In this document: piece after piece, positions 7,872 to 16,625 of the stretch | Numbering within the stretch: position 1 is the stretch's first letter | Layout of the letters: each line of letters begins with the position of its first letter | Assembly: GCA_029245795.1 (NCBI GenBank) | Contig: JAQWOP010000024.1 | Location: 124,001 to 188,000 of the forward strand | Direction: 5' to 3' | DNA from: Hyphomicrobiales bacterium | GTDB lineage: Bacteria > Pseudomonadota > Alphaproteobacteria > Rhizobiales > TMED25 | DNA length: 64,000 bases | Program-made: the position numbers and the translations under genes | The notes under the pieces: generated by a model | Told to the model about the DNA's origin: nothing | The model's input: only the letters and a program-made list of their open reading frames with translations | The model's database searches: none

Positions 7872-9521
7872 TTATCCAAAGGGTCTCATATTAGCAAAAT
7901 CTTGATCTTTGGATGTATTAAATTGTAATAAAGCCGCTATCCCTTCTTCATTTTTTTCTTTTGCTTTCATAATAGCGGACCCAATCTCTTGAGGATCGCT
8001 TATTGACATTGACCAGCCTCCAAGAGCTTTTGCTATATCAGCATAATCACCATTTAAGTCGCGGGCCTTATATTTATCATGACTAATTTTCATATGATTG
8101 GTTTCAATTGCCATTGTTGAGTTACGAAAAACTATTGTAGTTATTGGCAGTTTCGCTCTAACGGATGTCTCGAAGTCGAGCCCTGTCATCCCAAAAGCCG
8201 CATCTCCCATGAAATTTACACAGAATTTATCTGGAGCAGCTAATTTTGCACCAATAACAAGTCCAAGTCCAGTTCCAAGCTGATGGGACTTCCCCCATCC
8301 AAGGTAGGATCTGGGGCTTCCTGATTGATAAAATGGCATCATCTGATATCTTGGGCTGCCTGCATCGTGCGTAACAATTGCATTATCTGGGTTGATGTTC
8401 TTCATAAATTCCCATATTACTCGGTAAGGATTAATTGGTTTATCATTCGCATTAAGACGCTTGCTCCAATTTTGTATATATTTCTGTCTTATTTCATTGA
8501 TATTATTTGTAACATTATCCTCAATTATTTTTCCTGATAAATAATCTTTGCATGACTCTATTAATTGCTCAATGACAAGTTTTGTATCTCCTAATAGAGG
8601 GAAGTCAATGTTGTAACTTTTGTATAAATCTTGGGGATCATTTGTATTATGTATTATAATTTTTCCAGGTGGAACTGTTGTAACCATTGGATGTTTTGTA
8701 AGACTAGTTCCTAGTGCAATAATGACATCAGAGTCCCTTAAGTACTCATATACCGTATCACTCATAACACCAGAACCACTTCCAAGAGCAAATGGATTAT
8801 TTCTTTCTGATATCGCACTTTTCCCTTCCATAGTAGTCATGACGGGAATCTTAAGTAAATCGACTAATTCTGAGAGTTCTTTGGTGGCTTCTGAATACAA
8901 AACACCTGACCCAGCAATAATAATAGGTTTTTTTGCTTCTAATATTATTTTTGATACTCTTGAAATATCATCATGGGCTGCTTGGCTTTTTGGAATTACA
9001 ATCTTTTTATAACTATTAAATAGAGATTCATTACATTCTTGATTTAATATATCTTCTGGTATTTCAACCATTACAGGACCAGGTCGACCAATCTTCATAT
9101 GAGAAATAGCTCTTCTCAATGCGTCCACAGATTTCTCGGGTGTAGTAATCTGCTCGATATATTTAGTGATAGTTTCATATGATTTTAAGCTTGAATACAT
9201 TGGAAATACTTTGTCTCTATTGAGAGGGTGTCCGAGAGGTAAGATCAGCATTGGCGTTGAATCACTATAAGCTGTTGCAACTCCTGGGTATGCGTTTTCA
9301 GCTCCAGGGCCATATTGCATGGCAAAAACTGAAAGTTTTTTTCCATTTGTTACTCTCGAATATCCATCAGCTATACCAAGTCCAACCCTCTCCTGACGGC
9401 AAATTATCGGCTTGATATCTTCTTTAGCAGCCGCTTCAATTATAGGGGTTGTTGGAAAACAACTCAAATACTCCAGCCCTTCTTTTTTGAGTACATTTAT
9501 TATTCCGTCAACTACTTTCAT
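7872..9521 (-). CDS. ThDP-dependent enzyme, acetolactate-synthase/2-oxoacid decarboxylase superfamily
   Basis: A 549-residue protein of the three-domain POX/AHAS fold. The cofactor-activating Glu is in CRQERVGLGIADGYSR (residues about 41-56). The C-terminal ThDP/Mg motif starts at GDAAFGMTG and ends at the Asn in VFRN. It probably decarboxylates or carboligates a 2-oxoacid in the cytosol. Glyoxylate carboligase is disfavoured because that enzyme lacks the Glu. There is no adjacent acetolactate synthase regulatory subunit, so branched-chain synthesis is unlikely. Neighbours are a 2-hydroxyacid dehydrogenase downstream and a ketopantoate-reductase-like gene upstream on the same strand. Substrate unknown. 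Confidence 0.85.
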   Translation of the reverse strand: MKVVDGIINVLKKEGLEYLSCFPTTPIIEAAAKEDIKPIICRQERVGLGIADGYSRVTNGKKLSVFAMQYGPGAENAYPGVATAYSDSTPMLILPLGHPLNRDKVFPMYSSLKSYETITKYIEQITTPEKSVDALRRAISHMKIGRPGPVMVEIPEDILNQECNESLFNSYKKIVIPKSQAAHDDISRVSKIILEAKKPIIIAGSGVLYSEATKELSELVDLLKIPVMTTMEGKSAISERNNPFALGSGSGVMSDTVYEYLRDSDVIIALGTSLTKHPMVTTVPPGKIIIHNTNDPQDLYKSYNIDFPLLGDTKLVIEQLIESCKDYLSGKIIEDNVTNNINEIRQKYIQNWSKRLNANDKPINPYRVIWEFMKNINPDNAIVTHDAGSPRYQMMPFYQSGSPRSYLGWGKSHQLGTGLGLVIGAKLAAPDKFCVNFMGDAAFGMTGLDFETSVRAKLPITTIVFRNSTMAIETNHMKISHDKYKARDLNGDYADIAKALGGWSMSISDPQEIGSAIMKAKEKNEEGIAALLQFNTSKDQDFANMRPFG

Positions 9522-9557
9522 TTAATATCCCGATCCTATAATATAATCTCTAGCTTT

Positions 9558-10622
9558 TTAAACACTTCTATTAATACTGACTCTGCGATCAACCTGATCA
9601 ATTATCTCATCAACAATACTGCTATCTTTTCCTATTTGATGCGCAATTAATTTTATAAGCTTATCAACTCTCTCTATATTTTTAGCTCCTGCAAAAAGTG
9701 CTCTAGCAGCAGAGGATGGTCTTATAAGACTTTGTGCAGCTAATGCATATTTTTCAAAAGGCACTTGATCAGAACTAATAGCACCAAGTTCAATTGCGAT
9801 TTCAGAAACCCAGTTATATATCTCTTTTGACTTTTCAAGATCCGTGTGAACCGCCTCTCTTATTGCTACAGCTTGTTCTTCTTGAACACATCTGTAATTA
9901 CCAGCAAGAAGCATACTCCACTTTGCAAGAGGTACAAATATAGAATCATGAACTTTCAGTTTTACAGGAAGACCAATACTCTCTCCATTATAATCATAGG
10001 TTACTTCTTCGATATCCCTTTGAAGATCTCTTAATATTTTTGTGTGCTCTTCTGACTCAAATCTTGCCACTTTAAAATTTGTTGGAAGCCCTACTTGCAA
10101 TACATTAATTGGTTCATCGGGCGGTCTAAATGCCTGAGGATCTGGACTACAAAGGGTAATATTAGCTGGATCAAAATATTGCCAGACATCAGCCTTAGTG
10201 TATGCATCTGTCAACATAGATGTATCCAATCCCTCAATCCTTGCAATATAGGCCAACGGTGGCATGTTCATAATTGACATACAAGGCAATTTTTTTTCAC
10301 CAATTTCCTTCAATAATTGGGAGATTACATCTGCTCCATATTGAGGCTCTTGCATTGCTAATGCAACTAGATCGTATTGATCCAGTTTGATATTATCAGT
10401 TCCAATAGCCGCGAGTACTCCAGAACAATTTTTTGAATTTAGCTCAATTACTGTATCTTTTTCTCGAATTGGCAATCTAACAATAGCACCATTTTCATTA
10501 ATAGTCTTAACCTCATCCGGTAGGCATACAAGATCTACTTTATGCCCTGCCATTGCCAACTTAATCCCTAATAAAGAACCATATGATGCTCCTAATATGA
10601 TTATACTGTATTGCTTACCCAT
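9558..10622 (-). CDS. Ketopantoate reductase-like NAD(P)-binding oxidoreductase
   Basis: A 354-residue oxidoreductase with an N-terminal Rossmann motif (IIILGASYGSLLGIKLA, a GxxxxG variant) and an all-helical C-terminal domain, the layout of the ApbA/PanE and opine-dehydrogenase relatives. GGAGG precedes ATG 10622 at good spacing, which settles the start. It lies between the amidase gene and the ThDP gene in one minus-strand block, so it likely acts in the same unknown pathway rather than in pantothenate synthesis. It is longer than typical PanE (about 300 residues) and the ligand residues differ, so a substrate cannot be named. Confidence 0.7.
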   Translation of the reverse strand: MGKQYSIIILGASYGSLLGIKLAMAGHKVDLVCLPDEVKTINENGAIVRLPIREKDTVIELNSKNCSGVLAAIGTDNIKLDQYDLVALAMQEPQYGADVISQLLKEIGEKKLPCMSIMNMPPLAYIARIEGLDTSMLTDAYTKADVWQYFDPANITLCSPDPQAFRPPDEPINVLQVGLPTNFKVARFESEEHTKILRDLQRDIEEVTYDYNGESIGLPVKLKVHDSIFVPLAKWSMLLAGNYRCVQEEQAVAIREAVHTDLEKSKEIYNWVSEIAIELGAISSDQVPFEKYALAAQSLIRPSSAARALFAGAKNIERVDKLIKLIAHQIGKDSSIVDEIIDQVDRRVSINRSV

Positions 10623-10635
10623 TGATACTTACCTC

Positions 10636-11589
10636 CTATATTTTGAATGTTTTATTTAAGAAATATTTTTTTGGTAACATTAGATGTATACCTTTATTGC
10701 CATTAACAACTTGAGTAACTCGAAGATCACCAACGTAACTAAGCAGTGTATATGCATCCTCATTTGAAATACCACAATTATTGTTTAATAACTTAATCAT
10801 GCTTCTCGTAACAATTTTGACACACTCATCAAGATCAGGGTCAAAAGCCATAGTAATCAAATAATTATCATTTTCTGCGAATGGCCATAATATATTCATA
10901 TCTTTTCTTCTTGTCAGCTTAAATTCACCCTTCATATCCATCTCTACCGCAGCTGTACAAATTTCTCCATCTCCCTGAGTTCCATGACCATCCCCAACGG
11001 AAAACATACCACCATCTACAAACACTGGTAAATATAGAGTTGTTCCAACTTTTAGCTCTTTATTATCCATATTACCTCCATTTTGTCTTGGCGGTATGGT
11101 TGGTACCTTACCCCAGTTTGCGGGTGGTGCCGTACAGATAAGACCAAAGAACGGATCTAGATCAATCTCCATACCCCATGGGGTTTTTGCAATTGATTTA
11201 TCTTTATCAATTTCTAAGTAAGTCATCTGTTTTTTATGAAAATCATTTGGAAGAGCACCCTTTAATGGGCTCACACCTGTATAAGCCCAAATTGAGTCTA
11301 ATTCAATTGAAAGTATGTCAATCTGCAAAACTTCACCGGATTTTATACCATCTATCTCAATAGGCCCTGTACAAATATGACCACCCTGAAGTGTCCCTCT
11401 AAAAGATTTAGAATGAATTTCTATGAGATTCTCTTTTATAGGAAATGGACAAGTAGATGTAACCTCAGGGGGACCTGAAACAGAATTAATTGATATAGTA
11501 TCGCCGCTATTAATTTTTAAAATTGGTTCAATATCCGCTGATAGATAACCCCAATGTACATTACTATAATTTGCTTCAATTTTATGCAT
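10636..11589 (-). CDS. Acetamidase/formamidase family protein
   Basis: A cytosolic amidase of the FmdA/AmdA family, which releases ammonia from formamide, acetamide or similar short amides. The 317-residue length is normal. Typical features are STCPFPI near the N-terminus, GGHICTGPIEI (about residues 69-79) and the GDGHGTQGDGEICTAAVEM signature of the metal site. Its 3' end is 13 bases from the next gene start and the HIBADH-like gene is 18 bases upstream, so it is mid-operon. It suggests that the pathway encoded here releases nitrogen from an amide. Substrate inferred only at class level. Confidence 0.87.
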   Translation of the reverse strand: MHKIEANYSNVHWGYLSADIEPILKINSGDTISINSVSGPPEVTSTCPFPIKENLIEIHSKSFRGTLQGGHICTGPIEIDGIKSGEVLQIDILSIELDSIWAYTGVSPLKGALPNDFHKKQMTYLEIDKDKSIAKTPWGMEIDLDPFFGLICTAPPANWGKVPTIPPRQNGGNMDNKELKVGTTLYLPVFVDGGMFSVGDGHGTQGDGEICTAAVEMDMKGEFKLTRRKDMNILWPFAENDNYLITMAFDPDLDECVKIVTRSMIKLLNNNCGISNEDAYTLLSYVGDLRVTQVVNGNKGIHLMLPKKYFLNKTFKI

Positions 11590-11607
11590 AATTTAGTTCC
11601 AAAAAAA

Positions 11608-12489
11608 TTATTTTCTCTTCACGCCCGCTAATTGATCAGTAACAGCGCAAACAGAGGCTGTATCTTCATGAGCCCTTCCCATAGCAATTGCAGCCCTATG
11701 AATTTCACCAGCAACGGAGAAAAGTGGTGTTGGGCAAGCCATTTGATCGGCATAATCAAGTATGACTGATATATCTTTTTTAGTTATAATATGATTTGCT
11801 GATACATCCTCATCATACTTACCCTCAACCATCATCGGACCTCTAACTTCGAACATTCTCGATGTTCCAGCACTTGATTTTATTACATCATAAACTAATT
11901 GAGGATCAATTCCTGCCTTAATACCATATGTAATTGCCTCAGCGGATGATACATTATGAATTACAACTAGAAGATTTGCTATATACTTCATTTTCGATCC
12001 AGTACCAAATTCACCTAAGTAATGAACTTCTCTACCCATTTTCTCAAAAGCAGGTTTGATCTTGTTGAATGAGTCTTCGTCTCCACTTCCAAAAATAACT
12101 AAATCCCCAGCTGCTGCCTGATGACCAGTTCCACTGACAGGACAATCGAGTAATGTTATTCCCTTTTCAGCAAGTATGTCCCGTGCCTTAGTTTTATCAC
12201 TGATTTTCAATGTGCATGTATCTGCAATAATTACTTCTTTTCCTGATTGTGCAATTTCCTCTGCAACAGCTATGAGTGCATCTGGATTTGGTAGAGAGGT
12301 AATAACCCTATCAACCTGATTTACAACATCTGTTGGTGATGAGGCTCTTGTAATTCTAGCGTTTCCTTGTGCCTCAAATCTATCTTCATTAACATCGAAA
12401 CCAACAATCTCATATCCTGCAGCACTCAAATTCTTTGTATAAGCTGACCCCATTATTCCAAGGCCAATAATTCCTATTTTTTCTGACAT
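11608..12489 (-). CDS. 3-hydroxyisobutyrate dehydrogenase-family beta-hydroxyacid dehydrogenase
   Basis: NAD(P)-dependent oxidation or reduction of a beta-hydroxyacid such as 3-hydroxyisobutyrate or tartronate semialdehyde. The 293-residue protein has the motif GIIGLGIMGSAY (residues 5-16), the substrate motif DCPVSGTGHQAAAGD and the catalytic Lys in GTGSKMKYIANLL. It is the first gene of a five-gene minus-strand block (with the amidase, ketopantoate-reductase-like, ThDP and 2-hydroxyacid dehydrogenase genes). The intergenic region to the divergent oxygenase gene contains a direct repeat. Tartronate semialdehyde reductase (GarR) is one option; the sequence does not decide. Confidence 0.85.
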   Translation of the reverse strand: MSEKIGIIGLGIMGSAYTKNLSAAGYEIVGFDVNEDRFEAQGNARITRASSPTDVVNQVDRVITSLPNPDALIAVAEEIAQSGKEVIIADTCTLKISDKTKARDILAEKGITLLDCPVSGTGHQAAAGDLVIFGSGDEDSFNKIKPAFEKMGREVHYLGEFGTGSKMKYIANLLVVIHNVSSAEAITYGIKAGIDPQLVYDVIKSSAGTSRMFEVRGPMMVEGKYDEDVSANHIITKKDISVILDYADQMACPTPLFSVAGEIHRAAIAMGRAHEDTASVCAVTDQLAGVKRK

Positions 12490-12543
12490 ATTAGTATCCC
12501 CAATTTTGATTTTTTTATTTACAATAACATTAAAAAATTGTTT

Positions 12544-12573
12544 TAATAGTATTTCAGACTTAATAATAGTATT
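12544..12573. repeat. Direct repeat TAATAGTATT in a divergent promoter region
   Basis: Two exact copies of TAATAGTATT lie at 12544-12553 and 12564-12573, with a 20-base period (about two helical turns). They sit in the 130-base gap between the divergent HIBADH-like and oxygenase genes. A longer-range inverted repeat (AACATTAA 12526-12533, TTAATGTT 12587-12594) brackets them. The arrangement resembles a tandem operator. In AT-rich DNA such repeats can arise by chance, so this is only a candidate. Confidence 0.3.
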
Positions 12574-12621
12574 AATTTTGATTTTATTAATGTTAAAAAT
12601 TACATTAGAACAAAATATTTA

Positions 12622-13656
12622 ATGGGGCAAATAATGAATTCAGATAAAATTGACGCAAGAGATAAAAATTTTCCACATAAAGAATTACCAGTGATGGATC
12701 TTGGGCCACTTATGGCTGGCGATAAATCTGGAATTAAAGAATTAGCAAAAGAATGGAAAAAAATTGCAGAAACACTGGGATTCATGTGCCTCACTAATCA
12801 TGGAGTAACTCAAGATAAAATAGAGAAAATGGAAGAACAGATTATTCGTTTCCATGACCAACCAGTCGATTTTAAAATGGGTATTAGAGTCAACGATCAC
12901 CAAAGAGGCTACATACCCTCAAAAACAACAATTTTAAAACATTCTGAGTATGAAGAGCATACTAAAACAGATACAGTTGAATGCCTTGTCTTGGCAACTG
13001 ACTATCCTGATGATCATCCCAATGTGATAGCTGGAAAACAATTCTTTTCCCAAAACCCATGGCCAGAACTTGATGGTTTTAAAGATGATGTCATGGATTA
13101 TTGGGATGGAATAATCAATATGTGCAAAAAACTTCTTCCTGTTTGGGCTGAAGCTCTTGATGTATCTGAAGATTTTTTTGAGCCACATTTTGAAGAATTA
13201 TATAGCTATTTTAGGCTAGCAAAATATCCAAAAGTCGATTTTGTTGATGAAAAAGAATTTGGATTAGGCGCTCACGCCGATACGGGTTTTATGACAATTT
13301 TGCCTATGGCAAAGGAACCTGGTTTGCAAGTAATGGATACAAATGGCGAGTGGTTTTGGCCTGTTATTCCAGAAGGTGCACTTATTTTGAACCTAGGTCA
13401 ATTCCTTGAAAGATGGACAAATGAGAAGTTCAGAGCTACCCCTCATCGGGTGCTTCCTCCTCGTAATAATGATAGGTATTCACTTGCATGCTTTGTTAAT
13501 ACTAGCCTAGACACAGTTGCTCATGAGATACCTTCATGTGTGAGTGCTGATAATCCAATGAAATATCCTGAAGAAAGCTACTGGGATTTCTTTAGATGGT
13601 ATTTGCAACAAACCTATACACATTATGGAAAAGTTGCAGAAGAAGATTCAAAATAG
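12622..13656 (+). CDS. Isopenicillin N synthase-family Fe(II)/2-oxoglutarate-type oxygenase
   Basis: A 344-residue non-heme iron oxygenase. The metal triad is visible as His218-x-Asp220 (GAHADTG) and His275 (ATPHRVLPP), and the RxS co-substrate site as RYS at 285-287. The N-terminal DIOX_N region includes FMCLTNHG. It could hydroxylate, desaturate or cyclise a small molecule; the family does not predict which. ATG 12622 and ATG 12634 are both possible starts. It is divergent from the HIBADH-like block and convergent with the CoA-transferase gene, only 10 bases away. Confidence 0.9.
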   Translation: MGQIMNSDKIDARDKNFPHKELPVMDLGPLMAGDKSGIKELAKEWKKIAETLGFMCLTNHGVTQDKIEKMEEQIIRFHDQPVDFKMGIRVNDHQRGYIPSKTTILKHSEYEEHTKTDTVECLVLATDYPDDHPNVIAGKQFFSQNPWPELDGFKDDVMDYWDGIINMCKKLLPVWAEALDVSEDFFEPHFEELYSYFRLAKYPKVDFVDEKEFGLGAHADTGFMTILPMAKEPGLQVMDTNGEWFWPVIPEGALILNLGQFLERWTNEKFRATPHRVLPPRNNDRYSLACFVNTSLDTVAHEIPSCVSADNPMKYPEESYWDFFRWYLQQTYTHYGKVAEEDSK

Positions 13657-13666
13657 GAAATTTCTT

Positions 13667-14881
13667 TTAAATAATTCCTGACTTCTTCATCTTTAATATC
13701 TCATCTTTGCTTAGGTTAAGATAATCTCTTAGAATTTCATCAGTGTGTTCCCCATGCTTGGGAGGAGGATATCTATATGAAATACTCCCTTCTTTCATCT
13801 TCATTGGATTCGCTATTAATTTATATGGCAACTTATCAGGGGCTGTGCCTGACATTTTGATGACCATTTCCCTTGCTAAAACCTGCGGATCTTTAAAAAC
13901 ATCTTCAAGAGTATTTATTGCGCAACACCCAATATTACTTTTTTCTAATCTTTCAAGCCACCATTTCGTTGGATGTTGTTTTGTAATATCGTTTAGTGTT
14001 TTGGTTACAACTTTTCGATTCTTTACCCTATTGATTGCCTCAGAATATATTTCATCTTCTAAAAGATCTTCGCATGAGGCAACTTTGCAAAACCTCTCAA
14101 ATGTTGCATCATTACCAACTGATAATACAAAATATCCGTCCTGCGATGGCATAACCTGATATGGCAAAATATTGGGATGTTGATTACCTAAACGTTCTGG
14201 ATTTTCATTTGTAGCTAAATAATTCATACCTTGATTCGCAAGCCAAGCCACATGAGCATCTAACATTGATATATCCAAATGCTGACCTTCATTAGTCTGA
14301 TCTCTGTGTCTTAAAGCTGCAAGAATTGATACAGTTCCGTACATTCCAGCCATCAAGTCAGCAATAGAAACACCGACTTTCATTGGCTCTCCCTTGGCAT
14401 CGCCTGTTAAACTCATGACGCCTCCCATTGCTTGAACTAGTGCATCATATGCAGGTCTTTTAGAGTATGGGCCTGTCTGGCCAAAGCCGGTAATAGAACA
14501 ATAGATAAGACTTGGAAATTCATTTTTAAGTGTTTCATAATCTAAACCATATTTCTTTAATGTACCTACTTTAAAATTTTCAACTAATATATCAGACTTA
14601 GCAATTAATTTCTTAGCAATATCCTGGCCCTCAGGAGAATTAAGATTTAATGTTATGGATCTTTTATTTCTATTAGTACCTGAAAAGTAAGCGCTTTGAT
14701 CTGTATCATTTCCATTTTTATCTTTCATAAAAGGTGGTGCAAATTTTCTTGTGTCATCTCCATTTTCTACTCTCTCAACTTTAATTATATCCGCTCCTAA
14801 ATCTCCCAATATTTGTGTACAATGTGGACCCGCCAAAACACGAGTCATATCAAAAATTTTAATATCCTTTAATGGTCCCAT
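13667..14881 (-). CDS. Class III CoA transferase (CaiB/BaiF family)
   Basis: Moves CoA between carboxylic acids through aspartyl-anhydride and thioester intermediates. The 404-residue length is typical of formyl-CoA transferase relatives. The N-terminal LKDIKIFDMTRVLAGPH, the DIIKVE element and the catalytic Asp175 in VGVSIADLMAG are present. It forms a single-gene minus-strand unit, divergent from the PuuE-like gene (100 bases apart) and convergent with the oxygenase. In the island it would activate a carboxylate product as its CoA ester. The acid is unknown. Confidence 0.9.
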   Translation of the reverse strand: MGPLKDIKIFDMTRVLAGPHCTQILGDLGADIIKVERVENGDDTRKFAPPFMKDKNGNDTDQSAYFSGTNRNKRSITLNLNSPEGQDIAKKLIAKSDILVENFKVGTLKKYGLDYETLKNEFPSLIYCSITGFGQTGPYSKRPAYDALVQAMGGVMSLTGDAKGEPMKVGVSIADLMAGMYGTVSILAALRHRDQTNEGQHLDISMLDAHVAWLANQGMNYLATNENPERLGNQHPNILPYQVMPSQDGYFVLSVGNDATFERFCKVASCEDLLEDEIYSEAINRVKNRKVVTKTLNDITKQHPTKWWLERLEKSNIGCCAINTLEDVFKDPQVLAREMVIKMSGTAPDKLPYKLIANPMKMKEGSISYRYPPPKHGEHTDEILRDYLNLSKDEILKMKKSGII

Positions 14882-14982
14882 TTTTCATCCTATAAAAAGT
14901 TCTTAGAAAGTTTATAAAAAATAATATATTGAAAAAAAAATAGTATATAAATGTTAAAGAAGAAATAAAAAGTAGGAAAATA

Positions 14983-15858
14983 ATGAATTTACTCACAGAT
15001 CGCTTAAAATATGAAGCGAGTATTGATAGACCAAAGATTAAAGGTCCGAATGGTTCAAAAATAATTGTCTGGACTACAGTTAATGTCGAATTATGGAATA
15101 TTATCCGACCTATGCCAAGAAATGCACTACCACCTCCAATGGGTAATCAATTATTACCAAACGTACCAAATTGGTCTTGGCATGAATATGGAAATCGTGT
15201 TGGTTTTTGGAGGCATTTAAAAGCTCTCCAATCAAGGGATATTCGAGCAACTCTTGCAATAAATGGGCATGTTTGTTCAAAATACCCAAGAATTGCAGAA
15301 GCAGCTCTTGAAGCTGGCTGGGAGTTTATGGGTCATGGATATGAACAACAACCTCAACATTCCTTGGCTAATGAAGATGCAGAAATTGCAGCTGCTGTTG
15401 AGGAAATAAAAAATTTCACTGGTAAGCAGCCGATTGGTTGGGAAAGCCCCGGCTTAACTGAAACTGAAAATACACTAGATCTCTTGAAAAAAAATGGAAT
15501 TGAGTACGTTTGTAACTGGCCTATGGATGATTTGCCGACAACCTTAGAAACAAAATATGGACCAATGCTAACGCTACCATATCCTCTAGAAACAAATGAT
15601 ATTGTTATTCATATTATTCAGCATCAACCTGCAAATGTCTTTTATCAGCAGTGTAAGGAAACATTTGATAGACTATACATGGAAAGCGATGAAAACATAA
15701 AAATCATGGCAATAAGTATGCACCCATATCTGACGGGAACACCGCATCGTATTGGTCATGTTGAAAAATTATATGATTACATAAATCAACATGATGGTGT
15801 TATCCATATGACTGGCGAAGAAATATATCATTGGTATAACTCCGAAACAAAATCCTAA
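14983..15858 (+). CDS. Polysaccharide-deacetylase-fold amidohydrolase, PuuE allantoinase-like
   Basis: A 291-residue protein of the NodB/deacetylase fold, closest in pattern to the cyclic-amide hydrolases around PuuE. Recognisable segments are WTTVNVELW (residues about 30-38), RATLAINGHVCSKYP and GWEFMGHGYEQQP. The Asp-His-His metal set of true deacetylases is not evident (VNVE in place of the usual Asp motif). This fits the known metal-independent PuuE type. It starts a plus-strand block with an SDR, a cyclase-family hydrolase and a HisD-like dehydrogenase (14, 15 and 14 bases apart), so it likely opens or hydrolyses a cyclic amide. Allantoin itself is not proven. Confidence 0.78.
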   Translation: MNLLTDRLKYEASIDRPKIKGPNGSKIIVWTTVNVELWNIIRPMPRNALPPPMGNQLLPNVPNWSWHEYGNRVGFWRHLKALQSRDIRATLAINGHVCSKYPRIAEAALEAGWEFMGHGYEQQPQHSLANEDAEIAAAVEEIKNFTGKQPIGWESPGLTETENTLDLLKKNGIEYVCNWPMDDLPTTLETKYGPMLTLPYPLETNDIVIHIIQHQPANVFYQQCKETFDRLYMESDENIKIMAISMHPYLTGTPHRIGHVEKLYDYINQHDGVIHMTGEEIYHWYNSETKS

Positions 15859-15872
15859 TAGGCTCTAAAACT

Positions 15873-16610
15873 ATGGACAGCTCCAGCTCATTCCAAAATA
15901 AAGTAGTTTTGATAACAGGCGCAGCAAGGGGTATTGGCAAAGCCACAGCTATCGAATTTGCTAAGAAAAATGCACACGTTATTGCAGTTAGTAGAACAAA
16001 AGATGACCTTCTGGAATTGCAAAAACAATATCCAAATAATATAGAAGTTTGGGCTTTTGATATTACCGGTGATGAGTTTTATGCAAAAATGGAGTCTCTA
16101 GATAGACTGGATATATGTATAAATAATGCCGGAGTTAATCGGCCAAAATTTATTGAAGATGTTGACGATGCTACGCTTGATTTAATGCTTGATCTAAATG
16201 TAAGAGCTACATTCCGTACATCCAAATTTGCAGTAAAATTGATGAAAAAGAATAATCAAGGAGTAATTATAAATGTCACATCACAGATGGGGCATGTTGG
16301 TTCACCAAAAAGAACAGTTTATTGTCTCACAAAACATGCAATAGAGGGGTTAACAAAAGCATTAGCTGTTGAAGTTGCAAGCTCTAATATAAGAGTATGT
16401 TCAATAGCTCCAACTTTTGCTGACACACCTATGACCAAGCCTATGTTTGAAAATGAAGAATTTAAGAATTTTGTATACGGAATGATACCACTAAAAAAAT
16501 TGGTTGACGTTCAAGATATAGTAGATGGCATATTGTATTTATCTTCACCTCAAGCTAAGATGATAACTGGTACAAGTTTATTAATTGATGGCGGTTGGAC
16601 TGCTCACTAA
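15873..16610 (+). CDS. Short-chain dehydrogenase/reductase
   Basis: A 245-residue classical SDR. It has TGAARGIGKA (NAD(P) binding, residues about 15-24), NNAGVN (structural), the catalytic Ser in VTSQMG, YCLTK (the YxxxK catalytic pair) and the C-terminal LIDGGWTAH. All catalytic residues are present, so it should be active on an alcohol or ketone. It lies between the PuuE-like gene and the cyclase-family gene with gaps of about 15 bases, so it is co-transcribed. The substrate cannot be read from the sequence. Confidence 0.88.
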   Translation: MDSSSSFQNKVVLITGAARGIGKATAIEFAKKNAHVIAVSRTKDDLLELQKQYPNNIEVWAFDITGDEFYAKMESLDRLDICINNAGVNRPKFIEDVDDATLDLMLDLNVRATFRTSKFAVKLMKKNNQGVIINVTSQMGHVGSPKRTVYCLTKHAIEGLTKALAVEVASSNIRVCSIAPTFADTPMTKPMFENEEFKNFVYGMIPLKKLVDVQDIVDGILYLSSPQAKMITGTSLLIDGGWTAH

Positions 16611-16625
16611 AAAAGGAGAATTCAT

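Noticed and set aside
7872-9521. Glyoxylate carboligase completing a glyoxylate/tartronate pathway with the HIBADH-like gene
   Set aside because: Glyoxylate carboligase lacks the ThDP-activating Glu, which is present here (CRQERVG); the pathway idea is therefore not supported.
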